This document shows positions 25,716 to 34,425 of a stretch of 64,000 nucleotides of DNA, in pieces; position 1 is the first letter of the stretch; each line of letters starts with the position of its first letter. A program made the position numbers and the translations under genes. The stretch covers positions 62,001 through 126,000 of the forward strand of contig JAWKZI010000006.1 in the NCBI GenBank assembly GCA_041396045.1, given 5' to 3'. The notes beneath the pieces are model-generated. The model had not been told where the DNA came from, made no database searches, and saw only the letters and a list, made by a program, of their open reading frames with translations. The DNA comes from SHZI01 sp041396045. GTDB taxonomy: Bacteria > Pseudomonadota > Gammaproteobacteria > Steroidobacterales > GCA-2729495.

Positions 25716-26045
25716 ATGGGCTTCTTCATTCAAGACGCTTGGGCACAGGCCGCCGCGCCCTCTGGAAGCGGCACCCTGATTGGCATGCTGCCTCTCGTGG
25801 TGATTTTCGTGGTGTTCTACTTTTTGCTGATTCGTCCTCAGCAGAAGCGCCAGAAGGAGCATCGCGAAATGGTCGCAAAACTGGCCACTGGCGATGAAAT
25901 CGCCACTGCTGGCGGGATACTTGGCAAGGTCACCGAAGTGGGTGAGTCCTTTGTGCAGGTCGAGATCGCCAACGGTGTGCTGGTGAAGGTGCAGCGCCAC
26001 ACGATCGGCGCGGTGATGCCCAAGGGCACGCTGAAAAATGCCTGA
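25716..26045 (+). CDS. yajC: Sec translocon accessory protein YajC
   Basis: The protein has 109 residues from the ATG at 25716. One N-terminal transmembrane helix (MLPLVVIFVVFYFLLIRPQQ) is followed by the standard YajC cytoplasmic domain (LATGDEIATAGGILGKVTEV, FVQVEIANGVLVKVQRHTI). It associates with SecDF–YidC at the SecYEG channel. It lies between tgt and secD. Confidence 0.96.
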   Translation: MGFFIQDAWAQAAAPSGSGTLIGMLPLVVIFVVFYFLLIRPQQKRQKEHREMVAKLATGDEIATAGGILGKVTEVGESFVQVEIANGVLVKVQRHTIGAVMPKGTLKNA

Positions 26046-26124
26046 ACGATAGCTCCGGAACCCGGATACCGGCCCACGTGAACCGGCGTCGCAATCCTTT
26101 CGTCCCCTAGCCTCGGTTGTCTCC

Positions 26125-27963
26125 ATGAATCGCTTTCCCGCCTGGAAGAATGCTCTGGTTGTCATTGCGCTGCTGGCGGCCCTGCTGGTGTCGCTGCCTA
26201 ACCTGTTTGGCGACGCACCGGCTGTGCAGATCAGCCTGGCCAATGGTCAGGCCATGGAGGACAGCGGCATCGAGCGTGTACGCCAGGCGCTGGGATCCGG
26301 CGAGATTACGGCTCTGTACCGGGAGAAGGGCCGCGTCATGGTCCGGTTTCCGACGGTGGATGTGCAGTTGCGCGCGGCTGACGAATTGCGGGAGGCGTTG
26401 GGCAAAACCTATGTAGTAGCCCTCACGCTGACGCCCAGTACGCCAGCGTGGCTTCGCGCCATCGGACTCAAGCCAGTTCCTCTGGGCCTGGATCTGCGTG
26501 GTGGCGTGCACTTTCTCTTCGAGGTTGATGTGTCCACGGCAATCCGGCAGCGACTGGATGCCTATTCCACCGATTTCACCAAGTTGCTTCGGGACAATCG
26601 AATTCGCCGGAGCATCGCCGTGGTTGGCCAGGAAGTGAGAATCCGGCTCCCGGACGCTGCGGATGTTGCCAAAGCCGAAAAGTTGCTGAAGGACGCAGAT
26701 CCGGACCTCGACATCCAGCAACGCGATACGCCCGAAGGCGCGCTTATCGTGGTCCGGATGACACCAGCGCAGATCAAGGCACGACAGGACTTTGCAATCC
26801 AGCAAAACACCACGACGCTGCGTAACCGGGTGAATGAACTTGGCGTCGCGGAGCCTATCGTTCAGCGGCAGGGCGTCGATCGCATTGTGGTTCAGCTTCC
26901 TGGTGTACAGGATCCGGCCCAGGCAGAACGGGTACTCGGTGCTACCGCCACGCTGGAGTTTCGCCTGGTCTGTGCCGACGAGAATCCGGTTGAAGCAGAG
27001 CGTACCGGCCGCGCACCGCTTGGTTGCGAAATATTCAAGATGCGGGACGGTGGTCCGGTATTGCTGAAGCGTCGCACTATTGTTACTGGCGATCAGCTGG
27101 TCGACGCCAGTCAGGGCTTTTCCGAAGGGCAACCTGCCGTATTTGTCCGACTGGACAGCAAGGGCGCCCGCAGCATGCTCGAAACAACCAAAGCCAATCT
27201 GAAGAAGCCGATGGCGGTGGTTTTCGTGGAGCAGAAGCGCGAGAAGATCGAGCGTAATGGCCAGATCATGGAAGTACCGCGCGAGTCGCGCGAAGTCATC
27301 AACGTGGCCACGATCAACGGCGTGTTCAGCAGCAATTTCCAGATAACCGGGCTGGACACCATCGAAGCGCGTGACCTGGCGCTGCTGCTGCGGGCTGGTG
27401 CCCTTGCGGCGCCTATCTACAAGGTGGAAGAGCGGACCATCGGCCCAAGCCTGGGCCAGGACAACATCAATCGCGGCGTTCGCGCCTTCCTGATCGGCTT
27501 TGCCGTCGTTGCCCTGTTCATGATTGTTTATTACCGGCTGATCGGTTTTATTGCTGATATCGGTCTGCTGGTTAACGTCATCCTGATCGTGGCGCTGTTG
27601 TCACTGATCCAGGCGGCGCTCACCCTGCCCGGTATTGCCGGCATCGTGCTTACCATCGGCATGGCGGTGGATGCCAACGTGCTGATCGCTGAACGTATTC
27701 GCGAAGAGGTGCGCAACGGCATGTCGCCACAGGCGGCCATCCATGCCGGCTACGACAAGGCGCTGTCAACCATTGTGGACGCCAACATCACGACGCTGAT
27801 TGCCGGCATCGTACTTTTTGCCTTTGGCACGGGCCCCATCAAAGGGTTCGCCGTTGTCTTGTGCCTCGGTATCCTGACCTCAATGTTCTCCTCGCTCACC
27901 GTGACCAGGGCCATCGTGAATCTGGTCTATGGCGGCCGCAAAGTCGCGCAGCTGTCGGTCTAG
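26125..27963 (+). CDS. secD: Protein translocase subunit SecD
   Basis: The protein has 612 residues. TM1 lies near residues 8–27, then the large periplasmic P1 domain (LGLDLRGGVHFLFEVDVSTA, LRNRVNELGVAEPIVQRQG) and five further helices. RND-type sequence PGIAGIVLTIGMAVDANVLI is followed by RIREEVRNGMSPQAAIHAGY. SecD with SecF uses the proton gradient to pull proteins out of the Sec channel. secF starts 13 bp downstream. Confidence 0.97.
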   Translation: MNRFPAWKNALVVIALLAALLVSLPNLFGDAPAVQISLANGQAMEDSGIERVRQALGSGEITALYREKGRVMVRFPTVDVQLRAADELREALGKTYVVALTLTPSTPAWLRAIGLKPVPLGLDLRGGVHFLFEVDVSTAIRQRLDAYSTDFTKLLRDNRIRRSIAVVGQEVRIRLPDAADVAKAEKLLKDADPDLDIQQRDTPEGALIVVRMTPAQIKARQDFAIQQNTTTLRNRVNELGVAEPIVQRQGVDRIVVQLPGVQDPAQAERVLGATATLEFRLVCADENPVEAERTGRAPLGCEIFKMRDGGPVLLKRRTIVTGDQLVDASQGFSEGQPAVFVRLDSKGARSMLETTKANLKKPMAVVFVEQKREKIERNGQIMEVPRESREVINVATINGVFSSNFQITGLDTIEARDLALLLRAGALAAPIYKVEERTIGPSLGQDNINRGVRAFLIGFAVVALFMIVYYRLIGFIADIGLLVNVILIVALLSLIQAALTLPGIAGIVLTIGMAVDANVLIAERIREEVRNGMSPQAAIHAGYDKALSTIVDANITTLIAGIVLFAFGTGPIKGFAVVLCLGILTSMFSSLTVTRAIVNLVYGGRKVAQLSV

Positions 27964-27975
27964 AAGGGTATTCCT

Positions 27976-28917
27976 GTGGAATTTTTCAGTTCGAAGAGCA
28001 CCTTCGATTTCCTCTCCAGGCGCAAGGCTGCATTTGCCCTGTCGATCTTCATGATCATCGGGTCCCTGATCCTGGTCATTCCCGGAGTGCGCGGCCTGAA
28101 TTTCGGCATCGACTTCACCGGCGGTGTGTTGATCGAGCTCGCCTACAAGGGGGCAGCGGATCTGCCGGATATTCGCCAGAGACTGGAGGCCAATGGTTTT
28201 CCGGACGCCCTGGTACAGAACTTCGGCACTGCCAATGACGTGCTGATTCGCGTCTTGCCGCGCGAGGACGTGGCCGGACAGGCTGTTGCCGAGCAGATTC
28301 TTGGTGTGCTGAAGATGGGTGACGCCACTGCCGAGTTGCGGCGTACCGAGTTTGTGGGCCCGCAGGTTGGCGACGAGCTGGCGCAACAGGGTGCACTGGC
28401 CATGCTCTTCGCGATGCTGATGATCCTTGTTTATATTGGCATCCGGTTTCAGTGGAAATTTGCAGTGGGTGCGATATTTGCCACCCTGCACGATCCGATC
28501 ATCACCCTCGGGTTCTTCTCTCTTACGGGCCTGACTTTCGATCTGTCGGTGCTGGCCGCGATGCTGGCCATCATCGGCTACTCGGTTAACGACACGATCG
28601 TGGTGTTTGACCGGATTCGTGAGAATTTCCGCAAGGTCCGGCGCGGTTCGCCTCAGGACATCATGAATCTGTCAGTTAACGAGACCCTGAGCCGGACCAT
28701 AGTGACGGCCCTTACAACCTGTCTGGTCGTGATTGCCATGCTGTTGTTCGGTGGTGAAACCCTGCGTGGATTCTCCGCGGCACTGCTGATTGGTATCGTG
28801 GTGGGCACCTACTCGTCGATCTTCGTTGCGAGTGCGCTGGCTCTGGAGCTGAAGGCCAGCCTGGCAGATCTCGTGGTACCCGTTAAGGACAAGAACCAGC
28901 CCGACTCTGTGCTGTAG
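27976..28917 (+). CDS. secF: Protein translocase subunit SecF
   Basis: The protein has 313 residues from a GTG at 27976 (VEFFSSKSTFDFLSRRKAAF). It has six transmembrane helices. The family sequences are LNFGIDFTGGVLIELAYKG, FQWKFAVGAIFATLHDPIIT and IIGYSVNDTIVVFDRIREN. It is the partner of SecD in proton-driven translocation. The stop codon TAG is supplied by a REP element directly abutting the gene. A fold-back element follows 53 bp later. Confidence 0.97.
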   Translation: MEFFSSKSTFDFLSRRKAAFALSIFMIIGSLILVIPGVRGLNFGIDFTGGVLIELAYKGAADLPDIRQRLEANGFPDALVQNFGTANDVLIRVLPREDVAGQAVAEQILGVLKMGDATAELRRTEFVGPQVGDELAQQGALAMLFAMLMILVYIGIRFQWKFAVGAIFATLHDPIITLGFFSLTGLTFDLSVLAAMLAIIGYSVNDTIVVFDRIRENFRKVRRGSPQDIMNLSVNETLSRTIVTALTTCLVVIAMLLFGGETLRGFSAALLIGIVVGTYSSIFVASALALELKASLADLVVPVKDKNQPDSVL

Positions 28918-28934
28918 GAGCGGCTTCAGCCGCG
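28914..28934 (+). repeat. REP element (copy 2)
   Basis: GTAGGAG plus the hairpin arms GCGGC/GCCGC around TTCA. It overlaps the end of secF and provides its TAG stop. Confidence 0.85.
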
Positions 28935-28970
28935 CTCGACCTGGCGATCCGCTATAACACTCTGTAGCCC

Positions 28971-29050
28971 GCGGCATCCCGGCGGGAAATCCCTTCCGCC
29001 TGGCGTGCGGCACGCCTTTTCGGCGGAAGGGACACCCGCCACGCTGCCGC
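28971..29050 (+). repeat. Fold-back element, copy A
   Basis: This 80-bp imperfect hairpin has four helical parts. GCGGCA (28971) pairs with TGCCGC (29045). GGCGGG (28981) pairs with CCCGCC (29035). CCCTTCCGCC (28991–29000) pairs with GGCGGAAGGG (29022–29031). GGCGTG pairs with CACGCC around loop CGG (29002–29016). Small internal loops separate them. Copy B at 41617–41698, inverted, has the same plan with compensating changes. It lies between secF and the suhB end, two REPs flanking it. It is not coding and has no U-tract, so a simple terminator is unlikely. Confidence 0.8.
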
Positions 29051-29155
29051 TCGCGGTGGAGGTGATCGAATTCCCATCGGCCTGGACAACAACGCGAATC
29101 CCTACTCACCGACGGCACGCGTCCTACGGAGTGGTATCCCAGACGGTGCCAGTTC

Positions 29156-29175
29156 GAGCGCGGCTTCAGCCGCGG
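29156..29175 (-). repeat. REP element (copy 3)
   Basis: The sequence gagcgcggcttcagccgcgg has the same TTCA-looped hairpin, here directly against the stop codon of suhB on the minus strand. Confidence 0.75.
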
Positions 29176-29967
29176 CTATTGCTGCGAGAGGTGGGGAGTC
29201 AGGAGTAGTCGGAGGGCTTCGTGGACCTTGGGATTGCCGGCCAGCACGTTGCCACTGTCCAGATGTGAGCCCGTACCCGTGAGGCTGGACACAATGCCTC
29301 CTGCTTCCTGAATCATCAGCGTACCGGCCGCTGTATCCCACGGCTCCAGACCGAACTCGAAAAATCCGTCGAGCCGGCCGGCTGCTACGTAACAGAGATC
29401 CAGGGCGGCGGAGCCGGGTCGGCGGATGCCGGCGGTCTGTTCCATCACGTTACCCAGCATCTGCAGGTAGGTTTTAAGCCAGCGGGTGTTGCTGCGATAG
29501 GGAAAGCCGGTACCAATCAGCGTGCCCTCGAGCTCCTTGCGGTCGCTGACCCTGATGCGTTTGCCGTCCAGCTGGGCGCCGCGGCCACGAATGGCGGTAT
29601 ACAGCTCCTGCCGGCAGGGGTCATACACCACGCCAACCTCAAGCGTGTCTTTCCTGCGCAGGGCAATCGACACACAAAAAGTGGGAAAACCATGGATGAA
29701 GTTCGTAGTGCCATCCAGCGGGTCAATGATCCACACGTACTCGCTCTCGCCAGACCGGCCTGATTCCTCGGCCAGGAAAGCGTGGTCGGGGTAGCGTTTG
29801 CGAATGCTGTCGAGTATCGCCTGCTCGGCCGCCTGATCGATTTGCGTCACATACTCGTTGCGGGCCTTGGAGCGGATTTCGAGCTGGTCGAGCCGGGACA
29901 GGGCGCGGATGGCAATATCGCCAGCCCGGCGCGCAGCCTGAATGGCGGTGTTGAGTAAAGGTTGCAT
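29176..29967 (-). CDS. suhB: Inositol-1-monophosphatase SuhB
   Basis: The protein has 263 residues from the ATG at 29967. It is a Mg2+-dependent phosphatase of the inositol monophosphatase fold. Motif A is IDPLDGTTNFIHGFP and motif B is LEPWDTAAGTLMIQEAGG. The first metal ligand Glu lies in FLAEESGRS. In gammaproteobacteria SuhB also joins rRNA antitermination complexes. It is convergent with secF and divergent from trmJ, the common neighbourhood for this gene. Confidence 0.95.
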   Translation of the reverse strand: MQPLLNTAIQAARRAGDIAIRALSRLDQLEIRSKARNEYVTQIDQAAEQAILDSIRKRYPDHAFLAEESGRSGESEYVWIIDPLDGTTNFIHGFPTFCVSIALRRKDTLEVGVVYDPCRQELYTAIRGRGAQLDGKRIRVSDRKELEGTLIGTGFPYRSNTRWLKTYLQMLGNVMEQTAGIRRPGSAALDLCYVAAGRLDGFFEFGLEPWDTAAGTLMIQEAGGIVSSLTGTGSHLDSGNVLAGNPKVHEALRLLLTPHLSQQ

Positions 29968-30088
29968 AACCGAGCCATTGTACAGACGGCTACAAGTCCC
30001 GCCAGCGTCACACACCCGGGCACACTCTCATCCGGTCCAGCTCATACAATAACGCCCCGGACTTCTGCAATATCGATACGAGTAATTC

Positions 30089-30844
30089 ATGACTGCCAGT
30101 TTCCCGATTCGCTTCGTCCTGTTCGAGCCGACCCACCCGGGCAATATTGGTTCAACGGCGCGCGCGCTGAAAACCATGGGCTTCAAGGAGCTCGTGCTGG
30201 TAAATCCGCCTGCTGAATGGCTGTGTGGCGACTCCCGCGCACTGGCTTCCGGTGCCCAGGATGTACTGCACGGTGCACGGGTGGTGACCACCCTGGCCGA
30301 AGCGCTGCAAGGTTGCGGCCTGGTTCTGGGCGCCAGTGCCCGGCACCGCCGTATCGGCTGCCCGGAGCTGGATCCCCGGCAGGGTGCCGTAGAGCTCGTT
30401 GAGCAAAGCCACACGCGAGCGGTAGCCATGGTGTTTGGTCCCGAGCGTTCGGGTCTTGCCAACGACGAACTCGATTTGTGTAACGGGATTGTCTATATCC
30501 CGGCTAATCCCGAATACAGCTCGCTGAATCTTTCGCAGGCAGTGCAGGTCATTGCTTACGAACTGAGGCAACGACAGCTGGCGGAGGGTGCGGTGCCGCC
30601 GCTGGAGTTGCCGATCCCGGAATCTCCGCTGGCCGGACCCGCCCAGCTTGAACTGTTCTATGAGCACCTTGAGCGTGTATTGCTCGGCAGTGGCTTTCTG
30701 AACCCGGCCAATCCGCGCCACCTGATGCGCCGCCTGCGCCGCCTGTTTAACCGCACACGGCTGGACGAGAATGAGCTGAACATCCTGCGAGGGATACTTA
30801 GCAGCCTGATTCCCGGGTCCGGTGACAATCCCAGGCCGGACTGA
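30089..30844 (+). CDS. trmJ: tRNA (cytidine/uridine-2′-O)-methyltransferase TrmJ
   Basis: The protein has 251 residues and is a SPOUT methyltransferase that 2′-O-methylates position 32 of several tRNAs. The signatures are FVLFEPTHPGNIGSTARALK, AMVFGPERSGLANDEL and PANPEYSSLNLSQAVQVIAY (the knotted SAM site). The helical C-terminal extension, typical of TrmJ as compared with TrmL, ends MRRLRRLFNRTRLDENELN. It starts a run of genes that continues with the cysteine desulfurase 19 bp on. Confidence 0.95.
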   Translation: MTASFPIRFVLFEPTHPGNIGSTARALKTMGFKELVLVNPPAEWLCGDSRALASGAQDVLHGARVVTTLAEALQGCGLVLGASARHRRIGCPELDPRQGAVELVEQSHTRAVAMVFGPERSGLANDELDLCNGIVYIPANPEYSSLNLSQAVQVIAYELRQRQLAEGAVPPLELPIPESPLAGPAQLELFYEHLERVLLGSGFLNPANPRHLMRRLRRLFNRTRLDENELNILRGILSSLIPGSGDNPRPD

Positions 30845-30863
30845 TCGGCTGGTCAGCAGAGCC

Positions 30864-32444
30864 ATGACGCTACCTGTCTATCTGGATTTCGCGGCGAGTA
30901 CGCCCGTTGCGTCGGAGGTGGTCGAGGTCATGACCGCTGCCCTGCGGGCGCCTGAACTGGTCGGCAATCCCGCGACCAGTTCAGGCGCAGGCGGGTTTCC
31001 GCAAGGCCACCACGCTTTTGCCGCCATCGAGGCCGCGCGACTCAAGATCGCTGCCCTCATTAATTCAGGCCCGGATGAGCTGGTCTTCTGTTCCGGTGCA
31101 ACCGAAGCAGACAATCTGGCGATTATCGGTGGCGCACGCTTCAGGCAGGCCGATGGTCGCCACGTGATTACGGCGCTTGGCGAGCACAAGGCAGTACTGG
31201 AAAGCGTTCGCCACCTGGCTGCGAATGGCTGGCGGGTGACGTGGCTCAAGCCGGACCCGGACGGAATTATCCGGCCTGAGGCGGTGGCGGCAGCGCTGGA
31301 ACCGGATACCACGCTGGTTTCGCTAATGCATGCCAACAATGAGACCGGTGTTCTGCTGGATGTGGCGGCCATCGGTGCCTTGTGCAGACAGCACGGCGCA
31401 CTGTTTCACGTCGATGCGGCGCAGAGTGCCGGCCGGGTACCGATCGATGTGCGTCAGCAGGCCATCGATCTTCTGTCGCTTTCGGCGCACAAGATCTACG
31501 GGCCCAAGGGTATAGGTGCGCTGTTCATCGACCGGGAGCGGGTGCGGCGCGTGGAACCGCTGCTGTTCGGCGGCGGGCAGGAGCGCGGCATCCGGCCCGG
31601 TACGCTCGCAACCCACCAGATTATCGGCATGGGTGAAGCATTCCGGCTTGCCGCTGCACGCCGTGAAGCCGACCGCGTTCACGTCACGGCGCTGCGCGAC
31701 CGGCTCTGGTCCCGCCTGGCAACGCTTCCGGACATCATCCGCAACGGGCATGCCGAGCAGACCACCGGCCACATTCTCAATGTCAGCATTGCCGGGGTCG
31801 AGGGCGAAAGCCTGCATGCCGGGCTGCAGGCCGTCATACCGGCCGGCTCAGGGCCTGAAGGTCCACCGTTGGCGGTTGCCAGCGGTTCTGCCTGTACCAG
31901 TCAGAACGATGAACCCTCGTATGTTCTGCGTATACTGGGCCGATCCGCTGAACTCGCCCGCAGCTCGATTCGTTTTTCCTTCGGGCGGGCTACAACCACC
32001 GATGACATTGATGCGGCTGCAGATCGGACGCTGACGGTAGTCAGCATGCTGCGCCGCCAATCGCCTGCCATCGGACCACCGGGCTGGCTACCCCCGCCCT
32101 CAATGCCGGACGATTACCCCGGTACGGTTGTGCTGGCGCGCGGCGAGGCCGGATCGGAGGCTCTGGGCACGTGGGTGGCGTTTAATGCCTGGATAGCGGC
32201 AGACCGGCTAGTCCGCCTGGATGTGCAGATTTACGGTTGCCCCCATACGCGGGAGGCCGGCAACCAGGTGGCGGCCGGTCTGTCGGGGCGTCCGGTGTCT
32301 GCTCTTGAGGATTTCGACCCGCATGAATGGCGCCGTGCGCTGGGAATACCGGTAGAAAAGACCGGTCGCATGTTGATCATTCAGGATGCCTTGCGTAAGT
32401 GCTTGGCAGATTGGGACAATGGGCGATTGTCGACGGTACTCTGA
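30864..32444 (+). CDS. iscS: Cysteine desulfurase fused to a degenerate IscU-like domain
   Basis: The protein has 526 residues from the ATG at 30864. Residues 1–390 are an IscS/NifS-type desulfurase: VYLDFAASTPVASEV, NNETGVLLDVAAIG, SLSAHKIYGPKGIGALF (PLP lysine) and the catalytic loop SGSACTSQN. Residues about 395–526 are extra: YPGTVVLARGEAGSEALGTW, LVRLDVQIYGCPHTREAGNQ and LGIPVEKTGRMLIIQDALRK. That pattern follows IscU/NifU scaffold proteins, but only one of the three cluster cysteines (YGC) remains. It mobilises sulfur from cysteine for Fe–S clusters or tRNA thiolation. iscA follows directly. Separate iscR, iscU and hscBA are absent here. Confidence 0.88.
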   Translation: MTLPVYLDFAASTPVASEVVEVMTAALRAPELVGNPATSSGAGGFPQGHHAFAAIEAARLKIAALINSGPDELVFCSGATEADNLAIIGGARFRQADGRHVITALGEHKAVLESVRHLAANGWRVTWLKPDPDGIIRPEAVAAALEPDTTLVSLMHANNETGVLLDVAAIGALCRQHGALFHVDAAQSAGRVPIDVRQQAIDLLSLSAHKIYGPKGIGALFIDRERVRRVEPLLFGGGQERGIRPGTLATHQIIGMGEAFRLAAARREADRVHVTALRDRLWSRLATLPDIIRNGHAEQTTGHILNVSIAGVEGESLHAGLQAVIPAGSGPEGPPLAVASGSACTSQNDEPSYVLRILGRSAELARSSIRFSFGRATTTDDIDAAADRTLTVVSMLRRQSPAIGPPGWLPPPSMPDDYPGTVVLARGEAGSEALGTWVAFNAWIAADRLVRLDVQIYGCPHTREAGNQVAAGLSGRPVSALEDFDPHEWRRALGIPVEKTGRMLIIQDALRKCLADWDNGRLSTVL

Positions 32445-32485
32445 AGCCACCAATGGGGTGGTTATATGAACCGAAGGAGTCCAGC

Positions 32486-32800
32486 TTGGCAATTACCCTG
32501 ACCAACAATGCCCTGAACCGCGTACGGAACTTCATGTCCGGGCCCCCGGGGGTGCGTATAGGCGTCAAGCGGACCGGTTGCTCGGGACTTGCGTATGTCA
32601 TAAGTACAGCCGACGACGTGACCGACGACGATGTGGTTTTCGACCAGGACGGCGTGCGCGTGGTTGTCGCTCGCGAAGCGCTGGCGACTATTGATGGCAC
32701 CGTAGTGGATTTTGTCCGCGAGGGCCTGAACGAGGCATTCCGCTTCCGCAATCCCAACGCCAAGGGCGAGTGCGGTTGTGGCGAGAGCTTTACCGTCTAG
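32486..32800 (+). CDS. iscA: A-type Fe–S carrier protein
   Basis: The protein has 104 residues. The start is the rare TTG at 32486, set by a strong AAGGAG seven bases upstream; no ATG fits. The family's three cysteines are present in VKRTGCSGLAYVI and the C-terminal GECGCGESF. It accepts or carries Fe–S or iron to target proteins. The position right after the desulfurase supports the isc role. IscA, ErpA and SufA cannot be fully separated by eye. Confidence 0.93.
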   Translation: MAITLTNNALNRVRNFMSGPPGVRIGVKRTGCSGLAYVISTADDVTDDDVVFDQDGVRVVVAREALATIDGTVVDFVREGLNEAFRFRNPNAKGECGCGESFTV

Positions 32801-32853
32801 CGACGATTCCCCCGGCACTGCTAGAAGCCGGCCAATCACTTCAGGAGTTATTA

Positions 32854-33285
32854 GTGGCTATCGAACGTACCTTGTCCATCATCAAGCCCGACGGCGTGCA
32901 GAAGAACCTGATCGGCGAAGTCTATCTTCGCTTCGAGAAAGCTGGCCTCAGGATTGTTGCAGCCCGCATGCTGCACCTCACGCAGGCCCAGGCGGAAGCG
33001 TTCTACGCTGTGCATCGTGAGCGGCCGTTCTACAAGGACCTGGTCAGCTACATGACTACCGGGCCGGTGATTGCGCAGGTGCTGGAAGGTGAAAACGCCA
33101 TCGAGGCCCACCGCAAGATCATGGGTGCTACGGATCCGAAGAAGGCTGATGCGGGAACAATCCGCCGCGACTTCGCTGCCAGCATCGAGGAAAACGTGGT
33201 CCATGGTTCCGATGCGCTGGAAACTGCCCGGCAGGAAATCAGCTTCTTTTTTGCCCAGGCCGATATCTGCCCGCGTACACGGTAA
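32854..33285 (+). CDS. ndk: Nucleoside-diphosphate kinase
   Basis: The protein has 143 residues from the GTG at 32854, with AGGAG seven bases upstream. It transfers phosphate between NTPs and NDPs through a phosphohistidine. The signatures are RTLSIIKPDGVQKNLIGEVY, the conserved active-site His in ENVVHGSDALETARQEI, and MGATDPKKADAGTIR. The order iscA–ndk–rlmN is common in gammaproteobacteria. Confidence 0.97.
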   Translation: MAIERTLSIIKPDGVQKNLIGEVYLRFEKAGLRIVAARMLHLTQAQAEAFYAVHRERPFYKDLVSYMTTGPVIAQVLEGENAIEAHRKIMGATDPKKADAGTIRRDFAASIEENVVHGSDALETARQEISFFFAQADICPRTR

Positions 33286-33291
33286 GGTTTA

Positions 33292-34425
33292 ATGAACGGT
33301 TCGCCGGAACTGCAGCCTGTCGGATTGCCCCGCGCTGAACTGGAACAGCTCTTTGCCAGTCTCGGCGAGAAGCCTTTTCGTGCCCGGCAGTTGATGCGCT
33401 GGATGTACGGTCGCGGGGTGCTGGAGCCGGCATTGATGACCGACTTGTCGGCCGGGCTGCGCGAGTTATTGAATAATCGCGCCGATTTCCGGCTGCCAGC
33501 CATTGATAGCGTGCAGCAATCTGCCGACGGCACCACCAAGTGGCGTCTTGCTGTCGGCGCGGGCCAGTTGATCGAAACCGTTTTTATTCCCGAGGAGGGG
33601 CGCGGCACACTGTGCGTCTCGTCGCAGGTGGGTTGTGCACTGGACTGTTCCTTCTGCGCCACCGGCCGGCAAGGATTCAACCGGAACCTGAGTGCTGCCG
33701 AGATCATCGGTCAGGTCATGCTGGCCACTCGCGAACTGGGACTCGTTGCCGGTCGTTCGCGGGTCACCAATGTCGTGTTCATGGGCATGGGCGAGCCGCT
33801 GGCCAATTTTCGGCCAGTCGTGCAGGCCTGTTCCGTGCTCATTGACGACCTGGGCTTTCAGCTCTCCCGGCGTAGAGTCACTGTGAGTACTTCGGGACTG
33901 GTGCCGCAGATCCGCAAGCTCGGCCAGGAAAGCAATGCGGCGCTGGCGGTGTCACTGCATGCGCCTGATGATGAACTGCGCAACGTTCTGGTACCCATCA
34001 ACCGGCGGCACCCGATTGCCGAACTGCTGGAGGCCTGCTGGGACTATGCGGAGGCGACCAACGCTGTGGGCATCACTTTCGAAGATGTGATGCTGGCTGG
34101 TATCAATGATTCGGAAGCGCAGGCCCGGCAGCTCGCTAAACTGCTGATCAACCGGCCGGCGAAGGTCAATCTGATTCCGTTCAATCCCTTCCCGGACAGC
34201 GGCTACCGCCGTTCTACTCCGGACGCGATACGCTCTTTTCGCCAGATTCTTCTTGATGCAGGCATCATGACCATCACGCGCCGCACACGAGGTGACGATA
34301 TCGCCGCCGCCTGCGGTCAGCTTGCCGGACAGGTTCGCAATCGCGTACTTGCACCGTTGGGCGGCAAGGGAAGTCGAAAAGCCCAGGTCAGCGTGGCAGT
34401 GGAGGACATCCGGTGGCCAGCCTGA
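33292..34425 (+). CDS. rlmN: Dual-specificity 23S rRNA/tRNA adenine-C2 methyltransferase
   Basis: The protein has 377 residues and is a radical SAM enzyme that methylates A2503 of 23S rRNA and A37 of some tRNAs. The cluster-binding motif is CALDCSFCATG. VTNVVFMGMGEPLANF and the C-terminal methyl-carrying Cys (IAAACGQLAGQ) are present. The next gene begins inside its last 13 bases. Confidence 0.96.
   Translation: MNGSPELQPVGLPRAELEQLFASLGEKPFRARQLMRWMYGRGVLEPALMTDLSAGLRELLNNRADFRLPAIDSVQQSADGTTKWRLAVGAGQLIETVFIPEEGRGTLCVSSQVGCALDCSFCATGRQGFNRNLSAAEIIGQVMLATRELGLVAGRSRVTNVVFMGMGEPLANFRPVVQACSVLIDDLGFQLSRRRVTVSTSGLVPQIRKLGQESNAALAVSLHAPDDELRNVLVPINRRHPIAELLEACWDYAEATNAVGITFEDVMLAGINDSEAQARQLAKLLINRPAKVNLIPFNPFPDSGYRRSTPDAIRSFRQILLDAGIMTITRRTRGDDIAAACGQLAGQVRNRVLAPLGGKGSRKAQVSVAVEDIRWPA

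Noticed and set aside
28971..29050. Integron attC site
   Set aside because: attC sites start RYYYAAC and end GTTRRRY. Neither copy has these cores at the ends, and no integrase or gene cassettes are present.
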